Positions 29,585-38,754 of a stretch of DNA of 64,000 bases are shown piece by piece. Made by a program: the position numbers and the translations under genes. Where the stretch lies: the NCBI RefSeq assembly GCF_000519045.1, contig NZ_KI912532.1, positions 1,798,001 to 1,862,000 on the forward strand, given 5' to 3'. Source of the DNA: Dechloromonas agitata is5. Lineage in GTDB: Bacteria > Pseudomonadota > Gammaproteobacteria > Burkholderiales > Rhodocyclaceae. The notes beneath the pieces were generated by a model, which worked only from the letters and a program-made list of their open reading frames with translations, ran no database searches and was not told where the DNA came from. Position 1 is the stretch's first letter; each line of letters begins with the position of its first letter.

Positions 29585-32500
29585 GTGAATGAGCCTTTGC
29601 TTCACGATTCCGGCCTGACCCGGCAGGAAGTTCGCCGGGCGGCCTATCGCCGTCTGTACTGGCTGTGGCCCTTGCTGGCCCGGCCGGGTTTCGCGCGCGC
29701 CCTGCGCTGGACAGGCTGGCTGCTCTTTGCTGCCTGGCTGGCTTTCACCGGGCTGATCCTCGTCCTGCGCCATGTTGTGCTGCCGCGGGTGGCCGACTAC
29801 CGGGTGGCCATCGAGCAGGCGGCGAGCCAGGCGGTCGGCCAGCCGGTGCGCATCGGCCGCATCGAAGCCCGCTGGCAGGGGCTGAATCCCGATCTCGTGC
29901 TCGATGACGTGGTCGTCGCCGACCATCAGGGGGGGGCGGCCTTTTCGCTGACCCGCGTCGAAGGCGTGCTGTCCTGGCACAGTCTATGGCGTGGTCGGCC
30001 AACCCTGGCGCTGCTCGCCTTCGACGGCCCGGTGCTGCATGTGCGGCGCGAAACGAATGGCAAGCTGACCATCGCCGGCCTGACCTCCGAGGGCGAGAGC
30101 GATCCCGCCTTTGCCGAGTGGGTGCTGGAGCAGAAGCGCATCCGCATCCACGATGCGACCATCGTCTGGGAGGACCGCCTGCGCCAGGCGCCGCCGCTCG
30201 TCCTCGAAGATCTCCAGCTGGCCCTCGACAACAGCGGCCGGCGTCATCGTTTCGGCCTCTCCGCCGCCCCGCCGGAGAATCTGGCGGCACGTCTCGACAT
30301 CCGGGGCGAAATCCGGGGCGACCTGGGTGACGCACTGGAACACCTGACCGGCAAGGTTTTCGTTGAACTGGACTATGCCGACCTGGCGGGCTGGCGGGCC
30401 TGGGTCGATTACCCGGTGGCCTTGCCGCAGGGCCGCGGGGCCTTGCGCGTCTGGGGCGATCTGGCCGACGGGGCCGGGCAGCTGACGGCCGATGTCGCCC
30501 TGGAGGAAGTGCGCATCCGCCTCGGCCAGAAGCTGCCGGAACTCGATTTGGCCAGCCTGCGCGGCCGTCTGGCGGGGCGCTACAAGGCCGACGAATGGGC
30601 GGTTTCCGGGCACAAGGTGGAGTTGCTGACGCAGGACGGTGTACGTGTCGCGCCGACCGATTTCAAGCTCGAATGGCGGCAGGCGGCGCAATCGGGCGCC
30701 GTCAACGGCAATGCCAGCGCCAGTTTCCTCGATCTGGCCATTCTGGCCCGGCTGGCAGCCTACATGCCGCTCGATGCCCGCAGCCGGCAGCTGCTCGAAA
30801 CCCACCAGCCGCAGGGCCATATTGTCGAATTGCGTGCCGGCTGGACGTTGGCCGGCGACACCCTGAGCCGCTACAGCTTGCGGGCCGGTTTCCGCGACCT
30901 GGGCCTGCGGGCGGGCGGTTACTTCCCCGGTGCCGCCGGACTGTCTGGCAACATCGACCTGACCGAGAAAGGCGGAGACCTGATCATCGACTCCGCCGAG
31001 TCCGGCCTTTCCCTGCCGGCGGTCTTTCCCGAGCCGGACATTGCGCTGACCGCACTCAAGGCTCGGGCGAGCTGGAAGAATGGCCGGGACGGGACCGACA
31101 TCCGCCTCGACAAACTCGAATTCGCCGGGCCGGATGCAGCCGGGGCGGCGCAGGGGCATTACCGCTACACCGGTGATGGTCCCGGCGAGATCGATCTGAC
31201 GGCGCGCGTCGACCGGGCCGATGCGCGGGCGGTGTGGCGCTACATGCCGCACGTCGTCAACGGTGAGGCGCGTGCCTGGTTGCGGCGCGGCCTGGTCGGC
31301 GGGCGCGGCTACGACGGGCGCCTCGTCCTCAAGGGCAATCTGCGCGATTTTCCTTTCCGTGACGGCAAGGGAGGCAAGTTTCTGGTCACCGCCAAGGCGG
31401 CCGATGCCCGGGTGGATTACGTGCCGGGCTGGCCGGCCATCGACGGGATCGCGGCGGACATGAGTTTCGACACCGGGATGAAGATTGCCGCCAGCCAGGG
31501 CCGCATCCTGGGCGCTTCGCTCTCGGATGTGACGGTGCGCATCCCCGATTTTGAGTCGCATGAGGAAATGCTGCTGGTGCGCGGCCTGGCCCAGGGGCCG
31601 ACCAGCGAGTTCCTGCGCTTCATCGAACAGAGCCCGCTCGGCGAGACGCTCGACCATTTCACCCGCGACATGAAGGCAGCCGGGAATGGCAGCCTGAACC
31701 TGGAACTCGATATCCCGCTGCGCCACGCCCACGATACCAAGATGCGCGGCGACTACCGCTTCCAGAACAACCAGTTGCAGCCGCTGGCCGGGCTGCCACC
31801 CATCGCCCAGGTCAATGGGCGCCTGCAGCTGACGGAAAGTACGGCGACGGCGCAGGACATCGTCGGCCGGGTATTCGGCGGGCCGCTCAAGGTGCAGGTC
31901 CGCAGCGTCGGCGGCAAGGTCGGTATCCAGGCCAGCGGCACGGCCCAGATCAAGGAGGTGAGCAGTCACTTCGGCTGGCCGCTGATCAATCATCTGACCG
32001 GGGGGGCGGCCTGGAAGGCCGACATCGGCATCCGCCAGCGGATGGCCGAGGTGGTTGTCGAATCCGACCTGGTCGGCATCAGCTCACCCCTGCCCGAACC
32101 GCTGAACAAGACGGCGAACACGCCACTGCCCCTGCGTATTGAGCAGACCATGCCGGATGCCCTGCGCGAGCAGTACCGCATCGTGCTCGGCAAGGTTGGC
32201 CAGGGCATCATGGTCAAGCGGCAGGGCGCCTGGGAGCGGGGTGTTTTCGCCGTTGGCGAAGCCGAGCCGCGCCTGCCCGACAAGGGGCTGGCCATTCGTG
32301 TCGCGACACCGCGTATCGATGCCGATGCCTGGAAGAATTACCTGCCGGAGAACGGCGGTGCGGCCAATGGAACCGATTCGGGGGGGCTGGCGCTCAATGT
32401 ACTGACCTTGAAGACGCCGCTGCTGCGCATTTTCGAGCGCGATTTCAATCAGGTCGAAACCAGCCTGCGGCCGCGTGATGGCGGCTGGCAGATCGGGCTG

Positions 32501-33478
32501 AATACCCGTGAGGCGATCGGCGACGTGTTCTGGAAAAGTGCCGGCGAAGGCTGGGTCGAGGGCAATTTCAAGCGCTTGGTCCTGCGGCCGGCCGCCGAAG
32601 TGGCCGAGGGCAGCACGACCCTGATCAATGCGCTGCCCGGGATGAGCCTGAGCGTCGATGACCTGCAGATCGGCGAGCGGGCGCTGGGCAAGCTGGAATT
32701 GAAAGCGCGCAACGACAAGGGAGCGTGGAACCTCGATGCGCTGAGCCTGCAGAATCCGGATGGCATCCTGAAGGGCAAGGGGATCTGGAACAACACCGGC
32801 CGCCACCTGACCCGGCTCGATTTCGAACTGACGGCGAAGGATGTCGGCAAGCTGCTCGACCGTCTTGGTTACGTCGATGCCGTGCGGCGGGGCAGCGCGA
32901 AGCTGACCGGCGACCTGCAATGGAGCGGCCCGCTGACCGGAATCCACTATCCGACCCTGAGTGGCCAGCTCAACGTGGCCGTCGACAAAGGCCAGTTCAA
33001 CAAGCTGGAGCCCGGCGTCGGCAAGTTGCTCGGTCTGATCTCGCTGCAGTCGCTGCCGCGCCGCCTGACCCTCGATTTTCGCGACATCTTCAGCGACGGC
33101 CTGGCCTTCGACAGCATCGAGGGCAAGCTGGCCATCCGTCGCGGCATCATGCGCACCACCGATCCGCTGCGCATCTCCGGGCCGGCGGCACAAATCGAAA
33201 TGACCGGCGAGACGGATCTGAAGAACGAAACGCAGGACCTGCACGTCACGGTGCGCCCCGAACTGGGCGGCCTGGCCGCGGTCGGCACGGCGGCACTGGT
33301 CAACCCGGTGGTCGGCGCCGCGGCACTGGTTGCCAACACGGTGCTGCAGAAACCGCTCAACCGCCTGTTCAGCTACCGCTATCATGTCACCGGCACCTGG
33401 GCCGATCCGCAGGTCGGCAAGGCCGCCGAGACGCCGGCTGGTACCCAACCGAATCCAGACGAGGACAATAAACCGTGA
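29585..33478 (+). CDS. yhdP: YhdP-family AsmA-like inner-membrane/periplasmic protein
   Basis: A protein of about 1297 residues. One N-terminal membrane helix (about 40-62, WTGWLLFAAWLAFTGLILVL) precedes a very large periplasmic repeat-rich region, with an AsmA-like C-terminal domain (LISLQSLPRRLTLDFRDIFS). YhdP, TamB and YdbH are bridge-like proteins that carry phospholipid between inner and outer membrane. The GTG at 29585 is preferred over TTG at 29579 for spacing from AAGCGG; both give nearly the same protein. It overlaps the nitrilase gene by four bases; yhdP-nit-tldD is a familiar proteobacterial order. Confidence 0.85.
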   Translation: MNEPLLHDSGLTRQEVRRAAYRRLYWLWPLLARPGFARALRWTGWLLFAAWLAFTGLILVLRHVVLPRVADYRVAIEQAASQAVGQPVRIGRIEARWQGLNPDLVLDDVVVADHQGGAAFSLTRVEGVLSWHSLWRGRPTLALLAFDGPVLHVRRETNGKLTIAGLTSEGESDPAFAEWVLEQKRIRIHDATIVWEDRLRQAPPLVLEDLQLALDNSGRRHRFGLSAAPPENLAARLDIRGEIRGDLGDALEHLTGKVFVELDYADLAGWRAWVDYPVALPQGRGALRVWGDLADGAGQLTADVALEEVRIRLGQKLPELDLASLRGRLAGRYKADEWAVSGHKVELLTQDGVRVAPTDFKLEWRQAAQSGAVNGNASASFLDLAILARLAAYMPLDARSRQLLETHQPQGHIVELRAGWTLAGDTLSRYSLRAGFRDLGLRAGGYFPGAAGLSGNIDLTEKGGDLIIDSAESGLSLPAVFPEPDIALTALKARASWKNGRDGTDIRLDKLEFAGPDAAGAAQGHYRYTGDGPGEIDLTARVDRADARAVWRYMPHVVNGEARAWLRRGLVGGRGYDGRLVLKGNLRDFPFRDGKGGKFLVTAKAADARVDYVPGWPAIDGIAADMSFDTGMKIAASQGRILGASLSDVTVRIPDFESHEEMLLVRGLAQGPTSEFLRFIEQSPLGETLDHFTRDMKAAGNGSLNLELDIPLRHAHDTKMRGDYRFQNNQLQPLAGLPPIAQVNGRLQLTESTATAQDIVGRVFGGPLKVQVRSVGGKVGIQASGTAQIKEVSSHFGWPLINHLTGGAAWKADIGIRQRMAEVVVESDLVGISSPLPEPLNKTANTPLPLRIEQTMPDALREQYRIVLGKVGQGIMVKRQGAWERGVFAVGEAEPRLPDKGLAIRVATPRIDADAWKNYLPENGGAANGTDSGGLALNVLTLKTPLLRIFERDFNQVETSLRPRDGGWQIGLNTREAIGDVFWKSAGEGWVEGNFKRLVLRPAAEVAEGSTTLINALPGMSLSVDDLQIGERALGKLELKARNDKGAWNLDALSLQNPDGILKGKGIWNNTGRHLTRLDFELTAKDVGKLLDRLGYVDAVRRGSAKLTGDLQWSGPLTGIHYPTLSGQLNVAVDKGQFNKLEPGVGKLLGLISLQSLPRRLTLDFRDIFSDGLAFDSIEGKLAIRRGIMRTTDPLRISGPAAQIEMTGETDLKNETQDLHVTVRPELGGLAAVGTAALVNPVVGAAALVANTVLQKPLNRLFSYRYHVTGTWADPQVGKAAETPAGTQPNPDEDNKP

Positions 33479-34284
33479 GCAAGCAGAATTGCCGGATCGC
33501 CGCCATCCAGATGGTTTCCGGGCCGCGTGTTGGCGACAACCTGGCGACGGCCGGTCGCCTGATCGAAGACGCCGTGGCGCAGGGCGCCCAGTTGGTCGTG
33601 TTGCCCGAGTACTTCCCGATCATCGGCGCCGTCGATGCCGACCGGGTGCGGGCCTGCGAACCCCATGGCAACGGGCCGATCCAGGCCTGGCTGGCCGAAA
33701 CGGCGCAGCGGCATAACGTCTGGCTGTTCGCCGGTTCCCTGCCGCTGGTCGCCTCGGTGCCGGACAAGATGCGCAACAGCAGCCTGGTTTACAACCCGGC
33801 CGGCGAATGCGTGGCGCGCTACGACAAGATTCACCTGTTCGGCTTCCGCAAGGGCGCCGAAGCCTATGACGAAGCCGCCTTCATCGAAGCCGGCGAGCAG
33901 GTTGTCGCCGTCGATACCCCCTACGGCCGGGTCGCCCTGTCGATATGTTACGACCTGCGTTTTCCCGAGTTGTACCGGTCGCTCGCGCCGGTCGATCTGA
34001 TCCTGGTGCCGGCCGCCTTCACCGAGACCACCGGCCGGGCGCACTGGGAAATCCTGCTCCGGGCGCGGGCGATCGAGAACCAATGCTATCTGCTGGCGGT
34101 CGGACAAGGCGGCAAGCACGAAAGCGGCCGCCTGACCCACGGCAACAGCATGATTGTCGACCCCTGGGGTGAAATCCTCGACCGCAAGCTGAAAGGGCCG
34201 GGCGTCGTGATCGCCGACCTCGACCACCAGCGTATCGCCGAAATCCGCGAGAGCCTGCCCGCCCTCGCCCATCGCAAACTGTAA
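33475..34284 (+). CDS. Nitrilase-superfamily amidohydrolase (deaminated glutathione amidase-like)
   Basis: A 269-residue carbon-nitrogen hydrolase with the full catalytic triad: E45 in VVLPEYF, K118 in YDKIHLFGF and C158 in SICYDLRFPELYR. DKIHLFG and CYDLRFPELYR are typical of the Nit1/NitA branch that repairs deaminated glutathione. It starts with GTG overlapping the yhdP stop (GTGA) and is followed nine bases later by tldD. Confidence 0.88.
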   Translation: MSKQNCRIAAIQMVSGPRVGDNLATAGRLIEDAVAQGAQLVVLPEYFPIIGAVDADRVRACEPHGNGPIQAWLAETAQRHNVWLFAGSLPLVASVPDKMRNSSLVYNPAGECVARYDKIHLFGFRKGAEAYDEAAFIEAGEQVVAVDTPYGRVALSICYDLRFPELYRSLAPVDLILVPAAFTETTGRAHWEILLRARAIENQCYLLAVGQGGKHESGRLTHGNSMIVDPWGEILDRKLKGPGVVIADLDHQRIAEIRESLPALAHRKL

Positions 34285-34293
34285 GGAAGTTCC

Positions 34294-35739
34294 ATGACCC
34301 AACCGAGCGCCCTGGCGCAAGCCGAATCCCTGCTGCTGACCCCCTTTTCGCTGAGCGAAGCGGACCTGTCGCGCACCTTTGGCCAGATTCTCAAGAACCA
34401 GGTCGATTACGCCGACCTCTATTTCCAGTATTCCCGCTCCGAGGCCTGGAGCCTGGACGAAGGCATCGTCAAGTCGGGTAGCTTCAACATCGACCAGGGC
34501 GTTGGCGTGCGCGCCATTTCCGGCGAGAAGACAGCCTTCGCCTACTCCGACGACATCAGCGCCCGTGCCCTGGGCGATGCCGCCCATGCCGTGCGCGCCA
34601 TCGCCGCAGCCGGGCAGGCGGGAACCCTGCCGGCCCTGCAGGCAGTCAAGGCGGCGCATTCGCTGTACGTGCCGAACGACCCCATCGCGTCACTGCCGGC
34701 CGACGCCAAGGTCAGGCTGCTTGAGCGTCTGGAAGGCTATGCCCGGGCCATCGATTCGCGCGTCGTGCAGGTCATGGCCTCGCTGGCCGGCGAATACGAG
34801 GTGGTTCTTGTCGCCGGTTCCGATGGCCGCTTGGCGGCCGACATCCGGCCGCTGGTGCGCTGCTCGGTATCGGTCATCGTCGAAGAAAACGGCAAGCGGG
34901 AGCAGGGTGGGGCGGGCGGCGGCGGCCGTTTCGACTTCGCTTATTTCGATGACGAAATCCTGCAACGCTACGCCAAGGAAGCCGTGCATCAGGCGGTGGT
35001 CAACCTGCACGCCGCGCCGGCGCCGGCCGGACAGATGACCGTCGTCCTCGGTTCCGGTTGGCCCGGCATCCTGCTCCACGAAGCAGTCGGCCACGGCCTG
35101 GAGGGCGATTTCAACCGCAAGGGCAGTTCCGCCTTCAGCGGCCGCATCGGCCAGCGCGTCGCGGCCAAGGGCGTCACCGTGATCGACGACGGCACAATCG
35201 CTGACCGGCGCGGTTCGCTCAATTTCGACGACGAAGGTAACCCGACCCAGCGCAATGTGCTGATCGAGGACGGCATCCTCAAGGGCTACATGCAGGACAG
35301 CCTGAATGCCCGCCTGATGGGTGTTGCGCCGACCGGCAACGGCCGCCGCGAATCCTTCGCCCACCTGCCGCTGCCGCGCATGACCAACACCATGATGCTG
35401 GCCGGCGAGCACGATCCGCAGGAGATCATCGCCTCGGTCAAGAAGGGCATCTACGCGGCCAATTTCGGTGGCGGCCAGGTCGATATCACCAGCGGCAAGT
35501 TCGTTTTCTCGATGAGCGAGGCCTACCTGATCGAGGATGGCAAGGTGACGCGGCCGATCAAGGGGGCGACGCTGATTGGCAACGGCCCGGATGCGCTGAC
35601 CCGCGTCAGTATGATCGGTAACGATCTCAAGCTCGATCCGGGAGTTGGCACTTGCGGCAAGGATGGTCAGAGCGTACCGGTTGGTGTCGGCCAGCCCACG
35701 CTGCGAATCGATGGACTGACCGTGGGGGGTACTGCATAA
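34294..35739 (+). CDS. tldD: Metalloprotease TldD
   Basis: A 481-residue member of the TldD/PmbA family. The zinc motif [12 protein letters not shown] (HExxxH) is present, as is the C-terminal [20 protein letters not shown]. TldD with TldE forms a heterodimeric protease that trims unfolded peptides, including microcin B17 leader and CcdA. tldE/pmbA is not in the window. Length and start are typical. It ends inside a palindrome that separates it from the cytochrome gene. Confidence 0.94.
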   Translation: MTQPSALAQAESLLLTPFSLSEADLSRTFGQILKNQVDYADLYFQYSRSEAWSLDEGIVKSGSFNIDQGVGVRAISGEKTAFAYSDDISARALGDAAHAVRAIAAAGQAGTLPALQAVKAAHSLYVPNDPIASLPADAKVRLLERLEGYARAIDSRVVQVMASLAGEYEVVLVAGSDGRLAADIRPLVRCSVSVIVEENGKREQGGAGGGGRFDFAYFDDEILQRYAKEAVHQAVVNLHAAPAPAGQMTVVLGSGWPGILLHEAVGHGLEGDFNRKGSSAFSGRIGQRVAAKGVTVIDDGTIADRRGSLNFDDEGNPTQRNVLIEDGILKGYMQDSLNARLMGVAPTGNGRRESFAHLPLPRMTNTMMLAGEHDPQEIIASVKKGIYAANFGGGQVDITSGKFVFSMSEAYLIEDGKVTRPIKGATLIGNGPDALTRVSMIGNDLKLDPGVGTCGKDGQSVPVGVGQPTLRIDGLTVGGTA

Positions 35740-35751
35740 TGACTAGTCATT
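35738..35751. promoter_or_regulatory. 14-bp perfect palindrome between tldD and the cytochrome c gene
   Basis: AATGACTAGTCATT overlaps the last two bases of the tldD stop codon and lies 16 bases before the cytochrome start. It could be an operator or a small hairpin; no regulator can be named. Confidence 0.4.
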
Positions 35752-35767
35752 TAGTTGGAGGTGACCT

Positions 35768-36388
35768 GTGCGGACGCTGCTCTGGGCAATCGGTTTTCTG
35801 GTAACAAGTGTTTCGGCCTCGGCTCAGCCGGCTGCTGTGGAGCGATTGAACGCTGTGCAGGGTGATCCGGTTGCCCTCAAGGCAGCCATCGAGGCCGGGC
35901 GCAAGGCATCCTTCTTCTGCGCCAACTGTCACGGCGAAACCGGCATCAGCAAGACGCCGGAAGTACCCAACCTGGCAGGACAGAATCCGGCCTACCTGCT
36001 CGAGCAGATTCGCAAGTTTGGCAGCGGCGAACGCCAGGATGCGTTCATGCAGGGTTTGATCAAGGTGCTGAAGGACGAGGAGCGCGTCCAGATGGCGCTG
36101 TTCTATGCGGCGCAGGCCGCTCCGCCGACAAAGGCCAACGCGGCGCAGGCCGCCCGCGGCAAGGATCTGTACGCCAAATTGTGTGTCCGCTGCCATGGTG
36201 AACTGGCGCGCGGCAACGATCTTTACCCCCGCCTGGCCGGGCAGAATGCCGTTTATCTGCAGACTTCGGTTGCTCGCTACCGAGATGGCACGGGCATCCG
36301 CAACAACCAATTGATGGCCATTGCGACCGCCCCGCTGAAGAACGACGATATCGCGGCGATCGCTCAGTACCTTACGCAAATGCCATGA
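35768..36388 (+). CDS. Periplasmic dihaem cytochrome c (c4-like)
   Basis: A 206-residue exported protein with signal peptide LLWAIGFLVTSVSASAQ and two haem-binding sites, CANCH (C51, C54, H55) and CVRCH (C139, C142, H143). Each half has the NLAGQNPAYL or RLAGQNAVYL motif that carries part of the haem pocket, so it is a duplicated c4-type cytochrome. It would shuttle electrons between the bc1 complex and terminal oxidases or reductases. The GTG start at 35768 is supported by GGAGGT just upstream. Confidence 0.87.
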   Translation: MRTLLWAIGFLVTSVSASAQPAAVERLNAVQGDPVALKAAIEAGRKASFFCANCHGETGISKTPEVPNLAGQNPAYLLEQIRKFGSGERQDAFMQGLIKVLKDEERVQMALFYAAQAAPPTKANAAQAARGKDLYAKLCVRCHGELARGNDLYPRLAGQNAVYLQTSVARYRDGTGIRNNQLMAIATAPLKNDDIAAIAQYLTQMP

Positions 36389-36413
36389 AATGTTGCGGGT
36401 TTGTGTGACATTG

Positions 36414-36427
36414 TTGATACAAATCAT
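36414..36427 (+). promoter_or_regulatory. FNR/Anr-type binding site and class II promoter
   Basis: TTGATACAAATCAT matches the FNR consensus TTGAT-N4-ATCAA at nine of ten positions. A -10-like AATAAT follows at 36449-36454, placing a start near 36461 and the site centre at about -41, the usual place for an FNR-activated class II promoter. It would drive the PilJ-domain gene under low oxygen. Confidence 0.65.
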
Positions 36428-36489
36428 GGCTGCCCCTGCTGCGTGGAGAATAATTCCCGAATTCGACAATGTGGCGAGCGGAGGCCTTC

Positions 36490-37272
36490 TTGAAGACCAT
36501 TCTGGGTGTTTTTCTTGTCTTCATTCTTGGGCTGTCCGGCGGCAACGCCGTGGCCCAGATCAATGACATCAATTCGGCGATCAATAAGGCCGGTCGCGAG
36601 CGCATGTTGTCACAGCGCATGGCCAAGGCTTATTTCCAGATTGGCCAGGGTGTCGATGTCGAGCGCAGCAAGAAGGTGCTCGATGCTTCCGTCACGGCCT
36701 TCGACCGCCAGTTGGTCGAGTTGAAGAATTACGCACCGACTCCCGAGATCAAGACGACCTACGTCAATCTGGAAAAAGCCTGGCTCGACTACAAGGACTA
36801 CCTGATCGGCAAGTCCCCTTCGCCGGAAAATGGCCGTAAGGTGCTGGCGCTCTCCGAGGATGTCCTGGCCCTTGCCCAGCAGGGAACGGTACAGCTCGAG
36901 AAGCATGGTGCCTCGTCGGCTGGACGCCTGGTCAACCTGTCGGGTCGCCAGCGCATGCTGTCGCAACGGATGGCCAAGTTCTACCAGGCGGCAGCCTGGG
37001 GCGTTGGCGACACCAACGGGGCGACAAATCTGGAGACGGCGCGCAAGGAGTTCAACCAGGCCCTCAAGGAGCTCGGTGCTGCTCCTAGCAATACCGCGCA
37101 GATCAAGGATGGCCTGGAGCTGGTCAAGCAGCAGTGGTTCTTCTTCGAAAATGCCCTCAGCCAGAAGGGTGGCACCGACAAGCGTCCGCAGCTGGCCGTG
37201 GCGACAACCAGTGAGCGCATCCTGGAAGAAATGGAACTCGTCGTCGGCCTTTACGAGAAGCTGCCGAAATAA
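36490..37272 (+). CDS. Exported PilJ-domain protein with two NarX-like P-box motifs
   Basis: About 260 residues: a signal peptide (KTILGVFLVFILGLSGGNAVAQ) and two copies of the PilJ/type IV pili chemotaxis N-terminal domain. Each copy holds a near-identical motif, AGRERMLSQRMAK and SGRQRMLSQRMAK, like the P-box that binds nitrate or nitrite in NarX and NarQ. There is no HAMP, kinase or methyl-accepting domain, so it is a free periplasmic binding protein. The TTG at 36490 is preferred: it follows GGAGG by six bases and gives a classical signal peptide. The ATG at 36469 has no ribosome site and lies only eight bases after the predicted transcription start. Confidence 0.75.
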   Translation: MKTILGVFLVFILGLSGGNAVAQINDINSAINKAGRERMLSQRMAKAYFQIGQGVDVERSKKVLDASVTAFDRQLVELKNYAPTPEIKTTYVNLEKAWLDYKDYLIGKSPSPENGRKVLALSEDVLALAQQGTVQLEKHGASSAGRLVNLSGRQRMLSQRMAKFYQAAAWGVGDTNGATNLETARKEFNQALKELGAAPSNTAQIKDGLELVKQQWFFFENALSQKGGTDKRPQLAVATTSERILEEMELVVGLYEKLPK

Positions 37273-37445
37273 CAATCGGGGCGCAGCGACAATCGTCGAG
37301 GGCGCCCGATTTTCCGGTTGGCGCGATATCTCGGTGGCCTGGGGCGCGGCGCTGCTGTGGCGCTTGGGGTGGTGGATGAGGTCGAATCGCCCGGACTGAT
37401 CCGGTAGAATGCAGGCCTTTCTGCAATTCCTGAATGGGTCTGGCC

Positions 37446-38537
37446 ATGACGCCGCACAGCACGCAAACGAGTAAACCGAATACCGACGACGTCCGCATCC
37501 GCGAGATCAAGGAGCTGGTTCCGCCGGCCCACGTCTTCCGCGAGTATCCGCTGTCCAATCGTGCGGCGCAGACCACCTACAATGCCCGGCAGGCCATCCA
37601 TCGTGTCTTGCATGGTGCGGACGATCGCCTGCTCGTCGTCATCGGTCCCTGCTCGATCCACGATTACGACGTGGCGATGGATTACGCGAAGAAACTGGCC
37701 AGGGAGGCCGAAAAATACCAGGATGACCTGATCGTCGTCATGCGGGTCTATTTCGAGAAGCCGCGCACCACGGTCGGCTGGAAGGGCCTGATCAACGATC
37801 CGCGCCTGGACAACACCTTCCGCATCAACGAAGGCCTTCGCCTGGCGCGTCGCATCCTGCTCGAAATCAACGAACTCGACCTGCCGTGTGCGACCGAATT
37901 CCTCGATACCATCACGCCGCAATACACCGCCGACCTGATCGCCTGGGGTGCCATCGGGGCGCGCACCACCGAGTCGCAGGTGCACCGCGAACTGGCCTCC
38001 GGCCTCTCTTGCCCGGTAGGCTTCAAGAACGGTACCGACGGCAACATGCGCATCGCGGTCGATGCCATCCGTGCCGCCAACTCGCCACACCATTTCCTGT
38101 CGGTGACCAAATCCGGGCATACGGCCATCGTGTCCACCATGGGCAACGAGGACTGTCACGTCATCCTGCGCGGCGGCAAGGAGCCCAATTTCGATGCGGC
38201 CAGCGTCGAGGCAGCCAGCCAGGAGGTCGCCAAGGCCGGTCTCGCTGCCCGTCTGATGGTCGACTTCTCGCATGGCAACAGCCGCAAGCAGTACAAGCTG
38301 CAGATGGAAGTCTGCGACAGCGTCGCTGATCAGTTGGCAGCCGGTGATGAGCGCATCGTCGGTGTCATGGTCGAATCGCATCTGGTCGAGGGGCGCCAGG
38401 ATCTGTCACCGGACAAGCCGCTGACTTACGGGCAGAGCATTACCGATGCCTGCATCGGCTGGGAGGACAGCATGGTGGTTCTTGACCGCCTGGCCGCCGC
38501 CGTGCGGGCGCGTCGCGTCGCCGAAGCCGCCGAGTGA
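37446..38537 (+). CDS. aroG: 3-Deoxy-7-phosphoheptulonate synthase (class I DAHP synthase)
   Basis: A 363-residue AroF/G/H-type enzyme joining phosphoenolpyruvate and erythrose-4-phosphate, the first step of the shikimate pathway. Landmarks are LLVVIGPCSIHDYDVAMDYA, MRVYFEKPRTTVGWKGLIND, GARTTESQVHRELASGL and MVDFSHGNSRKQY. The N-terminal extension before REYPLSNRAAQT carries the feedback-control region of this class. An alternative ATG at 37434 would add four residues. The inhibitor amino acid cannot be told with confidence. Confidence 0.93.
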   Translation: MTPHSTQTSKPNTDDVRIREIKELVPPAHVFREYPLSNRAAQTTYNARQAIHRVLHGADDRLLVVIGPCSIHDYDVAMDYAKKLAREAEKYQDDLIVVMRVYFEKPRTTVGWKGLINDPRLDNTFRINEGLRLARRILLEINELDLPCATEFLDTITPQYTADLIAWGAIGARTTESQVHRELASGLSCPVGFKNGTDGNMRIAVDAIRAANSPHHFLSVTKSGHTAIVSTMGNEDCHVILRGGKEPNFDAASVEAASQEVAKAGLAARLMVDFSHGNSRKQYKLQMEVCDSVADQLAAGDERIVGVMVESHLVEGRQDLSPDKPLTYGQSITDACIGWEDSMVVLDRLAAAVRARRVAEAAE

Positions 38538-38613
38538 GCCGTGCTGGCGTTCCCTTCCGGGGTTTGATCAACTAAATTCCGGCTTTTGCCCCTTGCCGGG
38601 GCGAGGGCTGTGC

Positions 38614-38619
38614 TAGAAT
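38614..38619 (+). promoter_or_regulatory. -10 element of the ffs promoter
   Basis: TAGAAT ends seven bases before the 5' end of the SRP RNA. A -35 candidate, TTGCCG at 38593-38598, is 15 bases upstream, slightly short of the ideal spacing. Confidence 0.5.
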
Positions 38620-38626
38620 TCGCCCC

Positions 38627-38722
38627 GGCGGGTCTCCCCGCATTGCAGGGTGGTGAACCTGGTCAGGTCCGGAAGGAAGCAGCCACAGCCATTGACTGCA
38701 AGTGCCGGGGGTTAGGCTCGCC
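38627..38722 (+). ncRNA. ffs: Signal recognition particle 4.5S RNA
   Basis: A roughly 96-base small SRP RNA. The apical domain is unmistakable: GGTCAGGTCCGGAAGGAAGC holds the GGAA tetraloop and the start of the internal loop bound by Ffh, and AGCAGCCA lies on the 3' side. The ends pair (GGCGGGTC with GGCTCGCC). A T-rich run follows the 3' end. It precedes dnaX, a position often seen in betaproteobacteria. Confidence 0.95.
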
Positions 38723-38754
38723 AATTTCATTTTCTTTTCGTGGGTATGGGGCGC

